From Ralstonia sp. RRA (lineage in GTDB: Bacteria; Pseudomonadota; Gammaproteobacteria; Burkholderiales; Burkholderiaceae), in contig NZ_CP146092.1 in the NCBI RefSeq assembly GCF_037023145.1, positions 1,736,001 through 1,800,000 of the forward strand: a stretch of 64,000 bases of DNA, in the 5' to 3' direction. Position 1 is the first letter of the stretch; the number at the start of each line of letters is the position of its first letter. This document shows positions 53,384 through 61,591 of the stretch, one piece after another. The notes under the pieces are model-generated. The model worked only from the letters and a program-made list of their open reading frames with translations. It did not search any database and was not told the DNA's origin. The position numbers were made by a program, and so were the translations under genes.

Positions 53384-53438
53384 CCACGTGATGCCATCTT
53401 CATTCGCCACGCCATCTGTTGAGAAAGGAAGAACCGCC

Positions 53439-54005
53439 ATGACTCTCGAAGACATCCGCAGCGCATTGCTCGGCAACTGGATGAGCATCGCCCCCGAGGT
53501 ACGCCCTAGCGCGCAGAAGAACCCGGACGGCACGCTCAAACCGTTCTACCTGCGGCGAGACTTCACCGTGCTGCCGGGCGACAGATTCGAGCTGGCCGTC
53601 ACCAACTTTGTCGATCCGTATGGTCAGGTACCGCTGGCCCGCATCTTCATCCGGGGGCATATGTTCTGGCAGGGGGAGCACCCGATCGCCCCGGGTGCGC
53701 AGAAGGTGGATTTCATTGCAGACGAGGCGTACGAGGTGACGCCCCTTCAGCCAGGCTTTGCAGAGGTGCTCAACCAGATCGCTGCGCAGGGCTACGCCAA
53801 GTGGGAGTCAGGTCAGACGCAGAGCATCTTCGGCAAGAGCTTCGCGCCTTTTGGGTTGGCTGCGGGAAAGCACTTCATGGAGTACGACCTGGTGTACCTG
53901 GCGCACGGCCTGTTGTTCTGGGGTGCGCGCAACGTTGACGGACGCGGGTTCGACACCGAGCAGAACCGGCCGACCAACCTGCAGATACCGCTGGCGCGAA
54001 AATAA
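53439..54005 (+). CDS. TetR-controlled hypothetical protein (possible beta-barrel, APCDD1-like)
   Basis: I do not recognise this 188-residue protein with certainty. LLGNWMSIAPEVRPSAQ and FYLRRDFTVLPGDRFEL resemble the repeat unit of APCDD1-type lipocalin-like domains (WxS-x-CEVRPG, then a FLTRxFxF strand), and IAPGAQKVDFIADEAYEVTPL continues in that style. It has no signal peptide. AAAGGA precedes the ATG at 53439. It is divergent from the TetR gene under twin operators, so it is probably induced by the TetR ligand. Confidence 0.7.
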   Translation: MTLEDIRSALLGNWMSIAPEVRPSAQKNPDGTLKPFYLRRDFTVLPGDRFELAVTNFVDPYGQVPLARIFIRGHMFWQGEHPIAPGAQKVDFIADEAYEVTPLQPGFAEVLNQIAAQGYAKWESGQTQSIFGKSFAPFGLAAGKHFMEYDLVYLAHGLLFWGARNVDGRGFDTEQNRPTNLQIPLARK

Positions 54006-54039
54006 ACAACGTCAGGCGATACAAACCCAAAAAGACTCG

Positions 54040-54225
54040 GGTGGCATGCCCTTGCACGCCGTTCAAGCCGATCTTGAGCCGAGTCGCCTAGTTGAAGTGA
54101 AGATTGATGAAGTGCCGCCTGGCGGATTTGCCATGCAGATGTCGGCGATCTATCCGACGGCATCGCCGCCTGGGCCTGCGGGTCGCTGGCTGATTGAGCG
54201 CCTGCGTAGCTGGTCCGCGCGGTAA
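54040..54225 (+). pseudogene. C-terminal fragment of a LysR regulator
   Basis: In frame, 54040-54225 reads GGMPLHAVQADLEPSRLVEV, then IDEVPPGGF, MSAIYPTASPPGPAGRWLIERL and a stop. This is the standard last 60 residues of a LysR effector domain (GGMPLH, then RTDTPPGPAGRW). No DNA-binding head or remaining effector domain exists upstream, where the intact hypothetical gene ends at 54005. It is a relic of a deleted gene. Confidence 0.7.
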
Positions 54226-54263
54226 CGTCTGGCGCGCAGACTGAGCGGGCCGATGACATGACC

Positions 54264-55211
54264 TCAGTCCCCCGTGCGCGCATCGCGCCGCACCGCCTGA
54301 GGTGGACGGCCAAATCCACGCATGAACGCCTCACGCATATGGCGGCGATCTCGGAAGCCGGTTTCCCTGGCAATGACATCCAGCGGATGCCGGCCTTGCT
54401 CGACCATCAGCCGAGCGGCCTCCAGCCGCAGCCCCTCGATCGCCTTGGCGGGCGACTGCCCCGTTTCCAGCGCAAACACGCGACTGAATTGGCGCGGGCT
54501 CAAATGCACGGTCTCGGCCAGTTCTTCCACGGTCAGAGAACGGTGCAAATTCCGACGCGCATAGTTCAGTGCATTCTGGATCCGATCCGACTTTGGCGCG
54601 AGATCGAGCATTTCAGAATGCTGCGACTGACCGCCCGCCCGGCGCTGATGCATGACCAGCTTGTGCGCCACAGAGCGGGCCATGTCCGCGCCCAGATCCT
54701 TCTCCACCATCGCCAGCGCCAGATCCAGGCCAGCCGTCATGCCGGCAGACGTCCAGATCGGGCCGTCGACGATGTAGATGCGGTCTTCCTCGACGTGGAT
54801 GTCTGGAAAACGCCTCTGCATTTCCCGCCCATACGCCCAATGCGTGGTGGCGCGACGCTGCGCCAGCAAACCCGCCTCCGCCAGCACGAAGGCGCCGGTG
54901 CAAATGCCGGCAACACGCCTGGCACGGCTGGCACCCTTGCGCAGGAACGAGACGACTTCGGCAGGGGCCGGTGAACTGACCGGGTCATTGACGCCAGCGA
55001 CCATCCACGTGTCGACATCGCCCCTGCCGCGCAAGCTTCGCGTGCCGACCGAGAACCCGAGCGACGAGCGCACCTCTGCGCCGCTGACCGAGAAGTTGCC
55101 AAGTACATAGAACGGCTCACCGGCCGCCATGTTGGCGTACTCGAACACGGACTGGCTAGCCAGCGCCATGATCTGAAAGCCATCGCTGATCAGAAAGCCG
55201 ATTCGGTGCAT
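54264..55211 (-). CDS. GlxA-type AraC-family regulator with DJ-1/PfpI domain
   Basis: This is a 315-residue protein. Its N-terminal DJ-1/PfpI domain has AGICTGAFVLAEAGLL, where the Cys is at the nucleophile elbow position, and the C-terminal AraC domain has NLHRSLTVEELAETVHLSPRQFSRVFALETGQSPAKAIEGLRLEAAR. GGAGG precedes the ATG. It is divergent from an SDR gene with 119 bases between starts and probably regulates it. Confidence 0.92.
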   Translation of the reverse strand: MHRIGFLISDGFQIMALASQSVFEYANMAAGEPFYVLGNFSVSGAEVRSSLGFSVGTRSLRGRGDVDTWMVAGVNDPVSSPAPAEVVSFLRKGASRARRVAGICTGAFVLAEAGLLAQRRATTHWAYGREMQRRFPDIHVEEDRIYIVDGPIWTSAGMTAGLDLALAMVEKDLGADMARSVAHKLVMHQRRAGGQSQHSEMLDLAPKSDRIQNALNYARRNLHRSLTVEELAETVHLSPRQFSRVFALETGQSPAKAIEGLRLEAARLMVEQGRHPLDVIARETGFRDRRHMREAFMRGFGRPPQAVRRDARTGD

Positions 55212-55330
55212 GTCCGTCCTCCGTCAAGCCGTGTCCTGAATCATGACTATATACGTCATTTCAGCCATGACCAATCGAAGCCAGAATGCACTCACGCATT
55301 CATCAACCCGCTTCACAACGGAGTGACGTC

Positions 55331-56122
55331 ATGACCCAAGCACATCAAGGTACGGCCCTGATCACTGGCGCATCGTCGGGCATCGGTGCCGTCTACGCAG
55401 ACCGCCTCGCCCGCCGGGGCTACGACCTGATCCTGGTCGCACGCAACCGCGACCGGCTGGCCGCACTGGCCGATCGCATCACCAATGACACGCAGCGCAG
55501 TGTCGAGATTGTCGATGCCGACCTCAATGACCGCACAGCGCTAGCAGCCGTCGAGGCCAAGCTCAAGCAAGACGCAAGCATCACCCTGCTCGTCAACAAC
55601 GCAGGCGTGGGGACGCACACGCCGCTGCTCGACAGCGATGTCGATGCAATGACGCGGATGATCGACTTGAACGTGACCGCGCTCACGCGGCTGACGTACG
55701 CCGCTGTGCCAGGCTTTGTCGCACGCGGCAAGGGCGCCCTCATCAATATCGCGTCCATCGTCGCCATCCGGCCGGAACAGCTCAACGGCGTCTACGGCGG
55801 CAGCAAGGCGTTTGTGCTTGCCTTCAGCCAGTCGTTGCACCATGAACTCGCAGACAAGGGCGTGCAGGTGCAAGCTGTACTACCCGGCGCCACCGCCACC
55901 GATTTCTGGCAGATCGGCGGCCTTCCGCTGGAACACCTGCCCAAGGAAATCGTCATGTCGGCAACTGACATGGTCGACGCCGCCTTGGTCGGATTTGACC
56001 AGCGCGAACTGGTGACGATCCCGTCATTGCAGCCCCGCGAAGAGTGGGATGCCTATGAAGCCGCGCGGCAGGCGATGTTCTCGCACCTGTCCAGCGCGAC
56101 TCCTGCAGCCCGGTATGCGTAG
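55331..56122 (+). CDS. short-chain dehydrogenase/reductase
   Basis: This is a 263-residue classical SDR with TGASSGIGAVYADRLARRGYDLILVARN (cofactor loop, NADP preference suggested by the Arg after the second strand), NNAGVGTHTPL, a catalytic Ser in NIASIVAI, and the Tyr and Lys in VYGGSKAFVLAFS. GGAGTGAC precedes the ATG at 55331. It is likely controlled by the divergent GlxA-type regulator. Confidence 0.92.
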   Translation: MTQAHQGTALITGASSGIGAVYADRLARRGYDLILVARNRDRLAALADRITNDTQRSVEIVDADLNDRTALAAVEAKLKQDASITLLVNNAGVGTHTPLLDSDVDAMTRMIDLNVTALTRLTYAAVPGFVARGKGALINIASIVAIRPEQLNGVYGGSKAFVLAFSQSLHHELADKGVQVQAVLPGATATDFWQIGGLPLEHLPKEIVMSATDMVDAALVGFDQRELVTIPSLQPREEWDAYEAARQAMFSHLSSATPAARYA

Positions 56123-56449
56123 GAGACGGCGTTCACTGCCACCAGACATGCGGAGTACTCAGTCGTCGCTTGCCTCTGAAGAGACAAGTCGACGACATCG
56201 CATTGCTCGAGCGGCCTCCGGCTGCGGTCAGCGCAATCGCATAAGATGGCCGATTCAAGGCCGCCTTTTTTCAACGGCAACGCCGTTTCTCACCTTCAGA
56301 AAAATTTTTTCGTTCTCCGTATCAGGAATCTGTCAGTGCGGCGACCAAGTTGCACGGAACGCGTTTGCGCATTGCCGCAGAGCACCGTACAGCGAGGCAA
56401 TCACGCCTTTGCTGGTCAAAAGACACCTGCTCAATCAAGGAGAACGCAA
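56123..56449. other. intergenic stretch upstream of the bufferin precursor
   Basis: No gene is visible. It holds an AACGGC-AAC-GCCGTT hairpin near 56273 and the shared motif TCAGGAATC-N10-GCGACCAA at 56322-56348, so it is chiefly the control region of the DUF2282 gene. Confidence 0.5.
56322..56355 (+). promoter_or_regulatory. TCAGGAATC-N10-GCGACCAA motif, copy 1
   Basis: TCAGGAATC (56322-56330), ten bases, GCGACCAA (56341-56348), then GTTGCAC. The same two blocks with the same spacing occur at 59320-59353 ahead of the TPR methyltransferase. It is probably an ECF-type promoter or an operator shared by the two genes. Metal stress control is suggested only by the bufferin gene downstream. Confidence 0.55.
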
Positions 56450-56716
56450 ATGAAACAACAAGCCATCATCGCCGCCGCCCTGGGTAGCCTGCTCGCACTG
56501 GGCGCCCTGTCGACTCCGGTGCAAGCGGCAGACGCCGCCGGTAAGGAAAAATGTTATGGCGTGGCCAAGGCCGGCCAGAACGATTGCGCCAGCCCGGGCA
56601 GCGCCCACGCCTGCGCCGGCCAATCGAAGATCGACAAGGACCCGATGTCGTGGAAGTACGTGCCGGCCGGCACCTGCGCGCAGATGGGCGGCACGATGCA
56701 AGCGCCGTCCAAGTAA
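56450..56716 (+). CDS. bufA: bufferin precursor BufA (DUF2282), orphan
   Basis: This 88-residue protein has a signal peptide ([23 protein letters not shown]) and a small core with four cysteines in [24 protein letters not shown] and [11 protein letters not shown]. This is the DUF2282 pattern of bufferins, copper-buffering peptides matured by a DUF692 multinuclear iron enzyme and its DUF2063 partner. Neither partner is present in the 7 kb that follow, so maturation would have to be in trans or absent. AAGGAG lies seven bases before the ATG. Confidence 0.88.
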   Translation: MKQQAIIAAALGSLLALGALSTPVQAADAAGKEKCYGVAKAGQNDCASPGSAHACAGQSKIDKDPMSWKYVPAGTCAQMGGTMQAPSK

Positions 56717-56727
56717 CGCGTCTCACC

Positions 56728-56913
56728 GGTACGGCTAAAGCGCGCGGCATCACCGGGCAGCAGGTTGTCGACGAGGTGTTGCTCAAGGCTCAGCCGTCCA
56801 AGAGATTCCTGACCATCGATCAGGTGGCCGCGCTTACGGCGTTTCTCGCAAGGGATGCGGCGGCCTCCATGACGGGCGTGGTGATGCCCATCGACGGCGG
56901 TCGGACCGCATGG
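56728..56913 (+). pseudogene. C-terminal fragment of 3-hydroxybutyrate dehydrogenase
   Basis: The frame reads AKARGITGQQVVDEVLLKAQ, then PSKRFLTIDQVAALTAFLAR, ASMTGVVMPIDGGRTAW, the last 60 or so residues of a 3-hydroxybutyrate dehydrogenase (usual ending LSMDGGWTAQ). The Rossmann half and the catalytic Ser/Tyr/Lys are missing. The fragment has lost its own stop and runs to the start of the patatin gene, which normally follows this dehydrogenase in related genomes. Confidence 0.78.
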
Positions 56914-56920
56914 AGACATC

Positions 56921-58072
56921 ATGGCAACCAAGACAGCTCCCACGGCTCCCGTCGCTCCCGACAATGTGCGGCGGATCGGCGCTCAATCGCCCCTCGGACA
57001 AACGGTGCTAGTGCTGCAAGGCGGGGGAGCGCTGGGCGCATACCAAGCGGGCGTGTACCAGGCTATGCACGCGGCGGGTATTGAGCCGGACTGGGTAGTT
57101 GGCACATCGATCGGCGCGATCAACGGCGCGATCATCATGGGCAACCCGCCCGAGCGCCGAATGGAGCAGTTGCACACCTTCTGGGAACGTACGGAAATCC
57201 AGCAAACGGACTTGCAACGCTATTGGGCAAGCCTACTGGGCAACACGTTCACCAACCTGGGAACGTTCACGCGTGGACTCCCCGCTCTTTTCGCGCCTAA
57301 CCCTGCTGCGATGTTGGGACAGTTTGCTGCCGTGGGTATCGACCACGCCGCCTACTACACCACGGCGCCGCTGCGCCAAACACTCTTGGACCTGGTGGAC
57401 TTCGATTACCTCGCTCAGCGCGACCATCGCCTGACGGTAGGGGCGGTCAACGCCAATACGGGCGTGATGCGTTATTTCGACAGCCGCCATGAGCCTCTGC
57501 GCGTCGAGCACGTGATGGCCTCCGGTGCTTTGCCTCCTGCGTTTCCTGCTGTGCGCGTGGACGGCGAGCCCTATTGGGACGGCGGCATTTATTCCAACAC
57601 GCCTGTGGAAGTCGTGCTGGATGACAACCCGCGCCGTGACTCCACCATCTTCGCTATCCAATTGTGGACACCGCACGCCAGTGAACCGCAGAGCTTGGCG
57701 CAAATCAGCGAGCGACAGAAGGACATCCAGTTCTCTACCCGCGACACGAGCCACGTGCAGCGTCAACAGCAAATCCACAAGTTGCGTCACATCATTCGCG
57801 AGATGAGCAAGCGCGTGCCCCCGCAGCTGCGCGACGACCCCGCCATCCGCGAGCTTGCGGCCTGGGGATGCGGCACAACAATGCACCTGGTGCGCCTGCA
57901 CGCGCCGCGCCTGCCTGGAGAGGACGCGTCCAAGGACATCGACTTCACCCGCCAGGGCATTCGCACGCGCTGGGAAGCAGGCTACAACGATGCCTGTCGT
58001 GCCATCGCTCAACGGCCATGGGCCACTCCAGTGGATCCGACGGACGGCGTGATGATCCACGATATCTCGTGA
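56921..58072 (+). CDS. patatin-like phospholipase (DUF3734 type)
   Basis: This 383-residue Ser-Asp lipid hydrolase has the oxyanion loop QGGGALGAYQAGVY, the nucleophile in GTSIGAIN, and the catalytic Asp in PYWDGGIYSN. The C-terminal third is the DUF3734 extension (QLRDDPAIRELAAWGCGTTMHLVRLHAP). Relatives are encoded beside 3-hydroxybutyrate dehydrogenase and polyhydroxybutyrate genes, and here the dehydrogenase has decayed. Confidence 0.92.
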   Translation: MATKTAPTAPVAPDNVRRIGAQSPLGQTVLVLQGGGALGAYQAGVYQAMHAAGIEPDWVVGTSIGAINGAIIMGNPPERRMEQLHTFWERTEIQQTDLQRYWASLLGNTFTNLGTFTRGLPALFAPNPAAMLGQFAAVGIDHAAYYTTAPLRQTLLDLVDFDYLAQRDHRLTVGAVNANTGVMRYFDSRHEPLRVEHVMASGALPPAFPAVRVDGEPYWDGGIYSNTPVEVVLDDNPRRDSTIFAIQLWTPHASEPQSLAQISERQKDIQFSTRDTSHVQRQQQIHKLRHIIREMSKRVPPQLRDDPAIRELAAWGCGTTMHLVRLHAPRLPGEDASKDIDFTRQGIRTRWEAGYNDACRAIAQRPWATPVDPTDGVMIHDIS

Positions 58073-58085
58073 TGTAAAACCAGTG

Positions 58086-59111
58086 ATGAACGGCCTTATG
58101 TTGACGACTGCGCTGACATCAGTCTGCCTGCTGAGCGCAGGCGTGATGGGTTACGCCATTCAGCGCGGCGCAACCTGCACAGTCGTCGCGGTGACAGAAA
58201 TACTCGACACGCGCCGCTTCGGGCGGCTGCTCGCCATGCTGGAGGCGTCTCTATGGGTGCTGGCCGTCATCCTCGGATTGAAAATGCTCGGCCTGCGGAT
58301 GCCAATGCCTCAAGGATACGCATCGACTGGTTTAACGGTGGCAGGGGCGGCGCTGCTTGGCATCGGCGCGGCGGTGAACCGGGCGTGCGTGTTCGGTGCT
58401 ATCGCCCGCTTTGGCAACGGCGAGTGGGCCTACATTGCTACGCCCCCGGGATTTCTTGCAGGTTACTGGCTAGCCACACATGTCTTTCCCTTCATGACTA
58501 ACGCACCTTTGCAGCAAGCCGCGCCAGCGTTATCGCTACCGGCATGGGCTGCTGCAACAGTGATGGCTGTCGTCGCCGCACGTGTTGCCTGGACGGTCTA
58601 TCGCACATTCATCTGCGGTGCCAAATGTCAGGCTGGCAATGTAGGCAATCGAAAGAGCTCGCCACGGGTCACCTGGGCAGCGCGGGCGTGGCATCCCTAC
58701 AGTGCCACGCTCGTCATCGGAGTCACTTTCATTGTCCTGCTGACACTGGCTGGCGCCTGGACCTACACCGATACCCTCGCGGATTGGGCGCTCGAGCGCA
58801 TGAGTGCGGCTGCTCTGCGCGGCCCGCTTTTGCTGGCGCTGTTTGCCGGGGCAGCCCTGGGAGGATGGACGGCAGGCCGCTTTGTACCGACCCGCCCCAC
58901 AGGGACGGCGATAGGTCGTTGCGCGTTGGGCGGGGCCCTCATGGGCATCGGTAGTTTCTGGATTCCCGGGGGCAACGACGGCTTAATCCTCACTGGCTTG
59001 CCGCTGCTGTGGCCGTACGCTTGGATTGCGTTCTGCACCATGTGCGTGGCGATCGCAGCCTATCAGTTGCTGAGCCGACATGTCCGGGAGGGTCAGAACA
59101 ACCGGCCGTAA
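58086..59111 (+). CDS. YeeE/YedE-family (DUF395) transporter
   Basis: This is a polytopic protein of about 341 residues. The family-specific Cys motifs are AIQRGATCTVVAV near residue 27, AAVNRACVFGAIARFGNGEW near residue 100 and IGRCALGGALMGIGSFWIPGGND near the end. YeeE-type channels import thiosulfate or related sulfur species through such Cys relays. A GTG at 58083 precedes the ATG at 58086. It follows the patatin gene closely. Confidence 0.88.
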   Translation: MNGLMLTTALTSVCLLSAGVMGYAIQRGATCTVVAVTEILDTRRFGRLLAMLEASLWVLAVILGLKMLGLRMPMPQGYASTGLTVAGAALLGIGAAVNRACVFGAIARFGNGEWAYIATPPGFLAGYWLATHVFPFMTNAPLQQAAPALSLPAWAAATVMAVVAARVAWTVYRTFICGAKCQAGNVGNRKSSPRVTWAARAWHPYSATLVIGVTFIVLLTLAGAWTYTDTLADWALERMSAAALRGPLLLALFAGAALGGWTAGRFVPTRPTGTAIGRCALGGALMGIGSFWIPGGNDGLILTGLPLLWPYAWIAFCTMCVAIAAYQLLSRHVREGQNNRP

Positions 59112-59247
59112 GGTTGCCTGGCAGTTCTCGACATCCATCACGAAACCCAGCTCACGCTGGTTTCTCGTGTCGGTCTGCATCGCCGTTGTCCTTGCTGTTC
59201 CACCCTTCGCTTCATTTCCGTCCGCTTACGTATGCAAGGAAAGCGCC

Positions 59248-59310
59248 ATGCTGAAGGGCCTAGCTATCACTCCACCCGCTATTGGGCGCATTTTCATTGG
59301 CAAAATCGCC
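59248..59310 (+). pseudogene. N-terminal stub of a mobile-element protein
   Basis: MLKGLAITPPAIGRIFIGKI matches the opening of the 'hydrolase or metal-binding' / recombination-directionality-factor-like protein carried by integrative elements of Burkholderiales (MLKGLAITPPxxGRIxIG). AAGGAAAG stands before the ATG. After about 21 codons the similarity stops, ten bases before the TCAGGAATC motif. No other element genes are nearby. Confidence 0.5.
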
Positions 59311-59319
59311 CATTCTTTG

Positions 59320-59353
59320 TCAGGAATCGGCGGCGGCCGCGACCAATGTGCAC
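59320..59353 (+). promoter_or_regulatory. TCAGGAATC-N10-GCGACCAA motif, copy 2
   Basis: TCAGGAATC (59320-59328), ten bases, GCGACCAA (59339-59346), then TGTGCAC. It is identical in both blocks and spacing to the copy before bufA. It lies 40 bases ahead of the GTG start of the methyltransferase gene. Confidence 0.55.
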
Positions 59354-59392
59354 CACGCCACCATCGACCGCTACGCGGCGGGACGTGGTGAG

Positions 59393-60772
59393 GTGAGTAG
59401 CGCTCTCGATGCCCAACCGCAACCCCCTACATTCATGCAAGATGCCATCACACAGGCGCTGAACGCCGCCCTAGCCCGCCACCGCACGGGAGACCTCGGC
59501 GCCGCTGAAACGGCATACCGCACCATCCTCGCGGCACACCACAACGACCCCGATGCCACTTATTTCCTCGGCCTGCTGCTGCACCAGACCGGCCGCAGCG
59601 ACGACGGCATGGCTCTGGTCGAACGTGCGCTGCACCTGCAGCCGGATCGTCCCGAGCGCTATAACGAACTCGGCAATGCCCGCGTACAGCGGGGCGAATT
59701 GACCCAAGCGGCCGAGGCGTTCATCCACGCGCTCGAACTGAAGGCGGACGACAAGCTCATCTGGAACAACCTGGGCGCGACCATGCTGGCGCTGGGCATG
59801 GCGGACGACGCGGCGACAGCCTTCCAAAACGCCATCGCCCTCGACGCCGACTTTGCCGACGCGCTGGAACACTATGCCAACCTGCTCAGCGCGCGTGGCC
59901 AGACACAGGAAGCCGCCCTTTACCATTGCCGCGCCATACTCGCCCGCCCCGAAATCGACCAGCCGGAACAACTACGCCGTGTAGCGCTTTACCGGCTGGG
60001 CCGGCACGCAGAGGCAGCAGAAATCTATCGGCGCTGGCTGGAAAGAGAACCGGACAACCCCATTGCACGCCACTTCCTTGCCGCATGCGCAGGCACCGAC
60101 ACCCCTCCACGCTGCGCCGACGCATTCGTGGAGCAGACGTTCGACGACGCCGCGCCGCAGTTCGATCAGAAACTGACCGGGTTGCGCTACCGCGGTCCGG
60201 AATATGTGGGCGATGCCCTGCGTCAGTTGGCCTTGCCGCAGGGCTCACTGGATGTGCTGGACGCCGGCTGCGGCACTGGCCTGTGCGCACCACACCTCGC
60301 GCCCGTGGCCCGAACGCTGACCGGGGTCGACCTATCGGCCGGCATGCTGGCTCTGGCGCAAGCTGCCGGGCTGTACCACCAATTGGTCAAGGCCGAACTG
60401 GGTGAATATCTCGGCACCCACCCTACCCAATGGGACCTGATCGTCGTGGCAGACACATTGGTCTACTTCGGAGGGCTGGAACACATCGCTAGCGCGATGG
60501 CAGCCGCCTTGCGGCCTGCCGGCCATGCGATCCTGACATTCGAGGCGCTGGACACCAGCAGCGACGGAACCGATTACCTGCTGCAGCCCAGCGGCCGCTA
60601 CGCACACAAGCTGACTTACATCGAACGCTGCCTTGCCGACGCCGGCTTTACCGGAATCACCAGCAGGAGCGCCCCCATTCGTCACGAATTCGATCGCGAG
60701 ATTGCAGGCTGGGTGGTCGTGGCGGAACTGCCGCGTTGGGACCTTGCCGCACCAGTCGGCACCCGCCCCTGA
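59393..60772 (+). CDS. TPR-domain class I SAM methyltransferase
   Basis: This is a protein of about 459 residues. The N-terminal half holds tetratricopeptide repeats (AETAYRTILAAHHNDPDATYFLGLLLHQTGR, and PERYNELGNARVQRGELTQAAEAFIHALEL). The C-terminal half is a methyltransferase with LDAGCGTGLCAPHLAP as motif I and DLIVVADTLVYFGGLE as motif IV. The substrate is unknown. The start is either this GTG or the ATG at 59435. It shares its upstream motif with the bufferin gene, which hints at common control. Confidence 0.82.
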   Translation: MSSALDAQPQPPTFMQDAITQALNAALARHRTGDLGAAETAYRTILAAHHNDPDATYFLGLLLHQTGRSDDGMALVERALHLQPDRPERYNELGNARVQRGELTQAAEAFIHALELKADDKLIWNNLGATMLALGMADDAATAFQNAIALDADFADALEHYANLLSARGQTQEAALYHCRAILARPEIDQPEQLRRVALYRLGRHAEAAEIYRRWLEREPDNPIARHFLAACAGTDTPPRCADAFVEQTFDDAAPQFDQKLTGLRYRGPEYVGDALRQLALPQGSLDVLDAGCGTGLCAPHLAPVARTLTGVDLSAGMLALAQAAGLYHQLVKAELGEYLGTHPTQWDLIVVADTLVYFGGLEHIASAMAAALRPAGHAILTFEALDTSSDGTDYLLQPSGRYAHKLTYIERCLADAGFTGITSRSAPIRHEFDREIAGWVVVAELPRWDLAAPVGTRP

Positions 60773-60792
60773 ACTGGACAATTAGAAAGCCT

Positions 60793-61578
60793 TCACGACC
60801 CACCGAACCAGTTGTAGCCTTGGTCAACCCAATAGCCACCCGGAAACGTGTTGGTGACGAAGATCTCCATGATGTGCTTCGGGTTCTTGTAGCCGAGTTT
60901 CGTCGGCATGCGCAGCTTCATCGGGAAACCGAATTCGGCAGGCAGCCGCATGCCGTCGTACTCGAACGTCAGAAGCGTCTGCGGATGCAAGGCAGTCGGC
61001 ATGTCGATGCTCTCGTAGTAATCATCCGCACACTTGAAGCCGACGTACTTGGCGCTCGTATCGGCCCCCACTCGGCGCAGAAACTGGGCAAACGGTGTTC
61101 CGCCCCAGCGGCCAATCGCGCTCCATCCTTCAACGCAGATGTGGCGTGTGATCTGTTCGGCGTGCGGCAGCAAATACAGTTCGTCGAGCGTCCAAGTGCG
61201 CTTACCTGTGACCAGACCTGACACAGTCAATCGGTATGTCGATGCATCGACGTGCGGCACTTCCTCCATCGAGTAGAACGCGTTGAAGGGAAATGGCCGT
61301 GTCAGGTCGGCTTCGGTGTAGGTGGGGGCAAGGCGCTTGGGGTCAAACAGCCAGGCCTGCACACGGTCATTCATGCGCGAGACCTTCAACAGGAAATCAT
61401 TGACCGAGGCGTCGTCTACGAGGGTGCAGCCGGTGAGCATCGTCAAACCACCAAGCGTGAGAATGCGCCGGTTGAACAGGCGCCGCGATGGCATCTCGAG
61501 TTCACGGCGCACGTCGATCTCGAGCGCGCGCCGGTCCAGGCGATAACGGGTGACAGCATTGCGGGGCTTCGATGGCAT
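60793..61578 (-). CDS. molybdopterin-dependent oxidoreductase (YedY/SUOX fold), Tat lipoprotein
   Basis: This 261-residue protein has the twin-arginine motif SRRLFNRR and a following LTMLTGC lipobox near residue 50, so it is probably Tat-exported and lipidated. RHICVEGWS contains the Cys that ligates molybdenum, and FKCADDYYESIDM and GYKNPKHIMEIFV are family marks. AAGGAGAG precedes the ATG. It follows the cytochrome b gene by 13 bases, and the two should form a periplasmic oxidoreductase with a membrane quinol partner. Confidence 0.9.
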   Translation of the reverse strand: MPSKPRNAVTRYRLDRRALEIDVRRELEMPSRRLFNRRILTLGGLTMLTGCTLVDDASVNDFLLKVSRMNDRVQAWLFDPKRLAPTYTEADLTRPFPFNAFYSMEEVPHVDASTYRLTVSGLVTGKRTWTLDELYLLPHAEQITRHICVEGWSAIGRWGGTPFAQFLRRVGADTSAKYVGFKCADDYYESIDMPTALHPQTLLTFEYDGMRLPAEFGFPMKLRMPTKLGYKNPKHIMEIFVTNTFPGGYWVDQGYNWFGGS

Positions 61579-61591
61579 GGTGACTCTCCTT

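Noticed and set aside
55245..55275. TATACG between the GlxA regulator and SDR genes as an ECF -10
   Set aside because: The expected -35 at 16 bases is absent.
56230..56275. Rho-independent terminator after the SDR gene (GGCC...GGCC then T6)
   Set aside because: Only four bases pair with confidence, so it is too weak to list.
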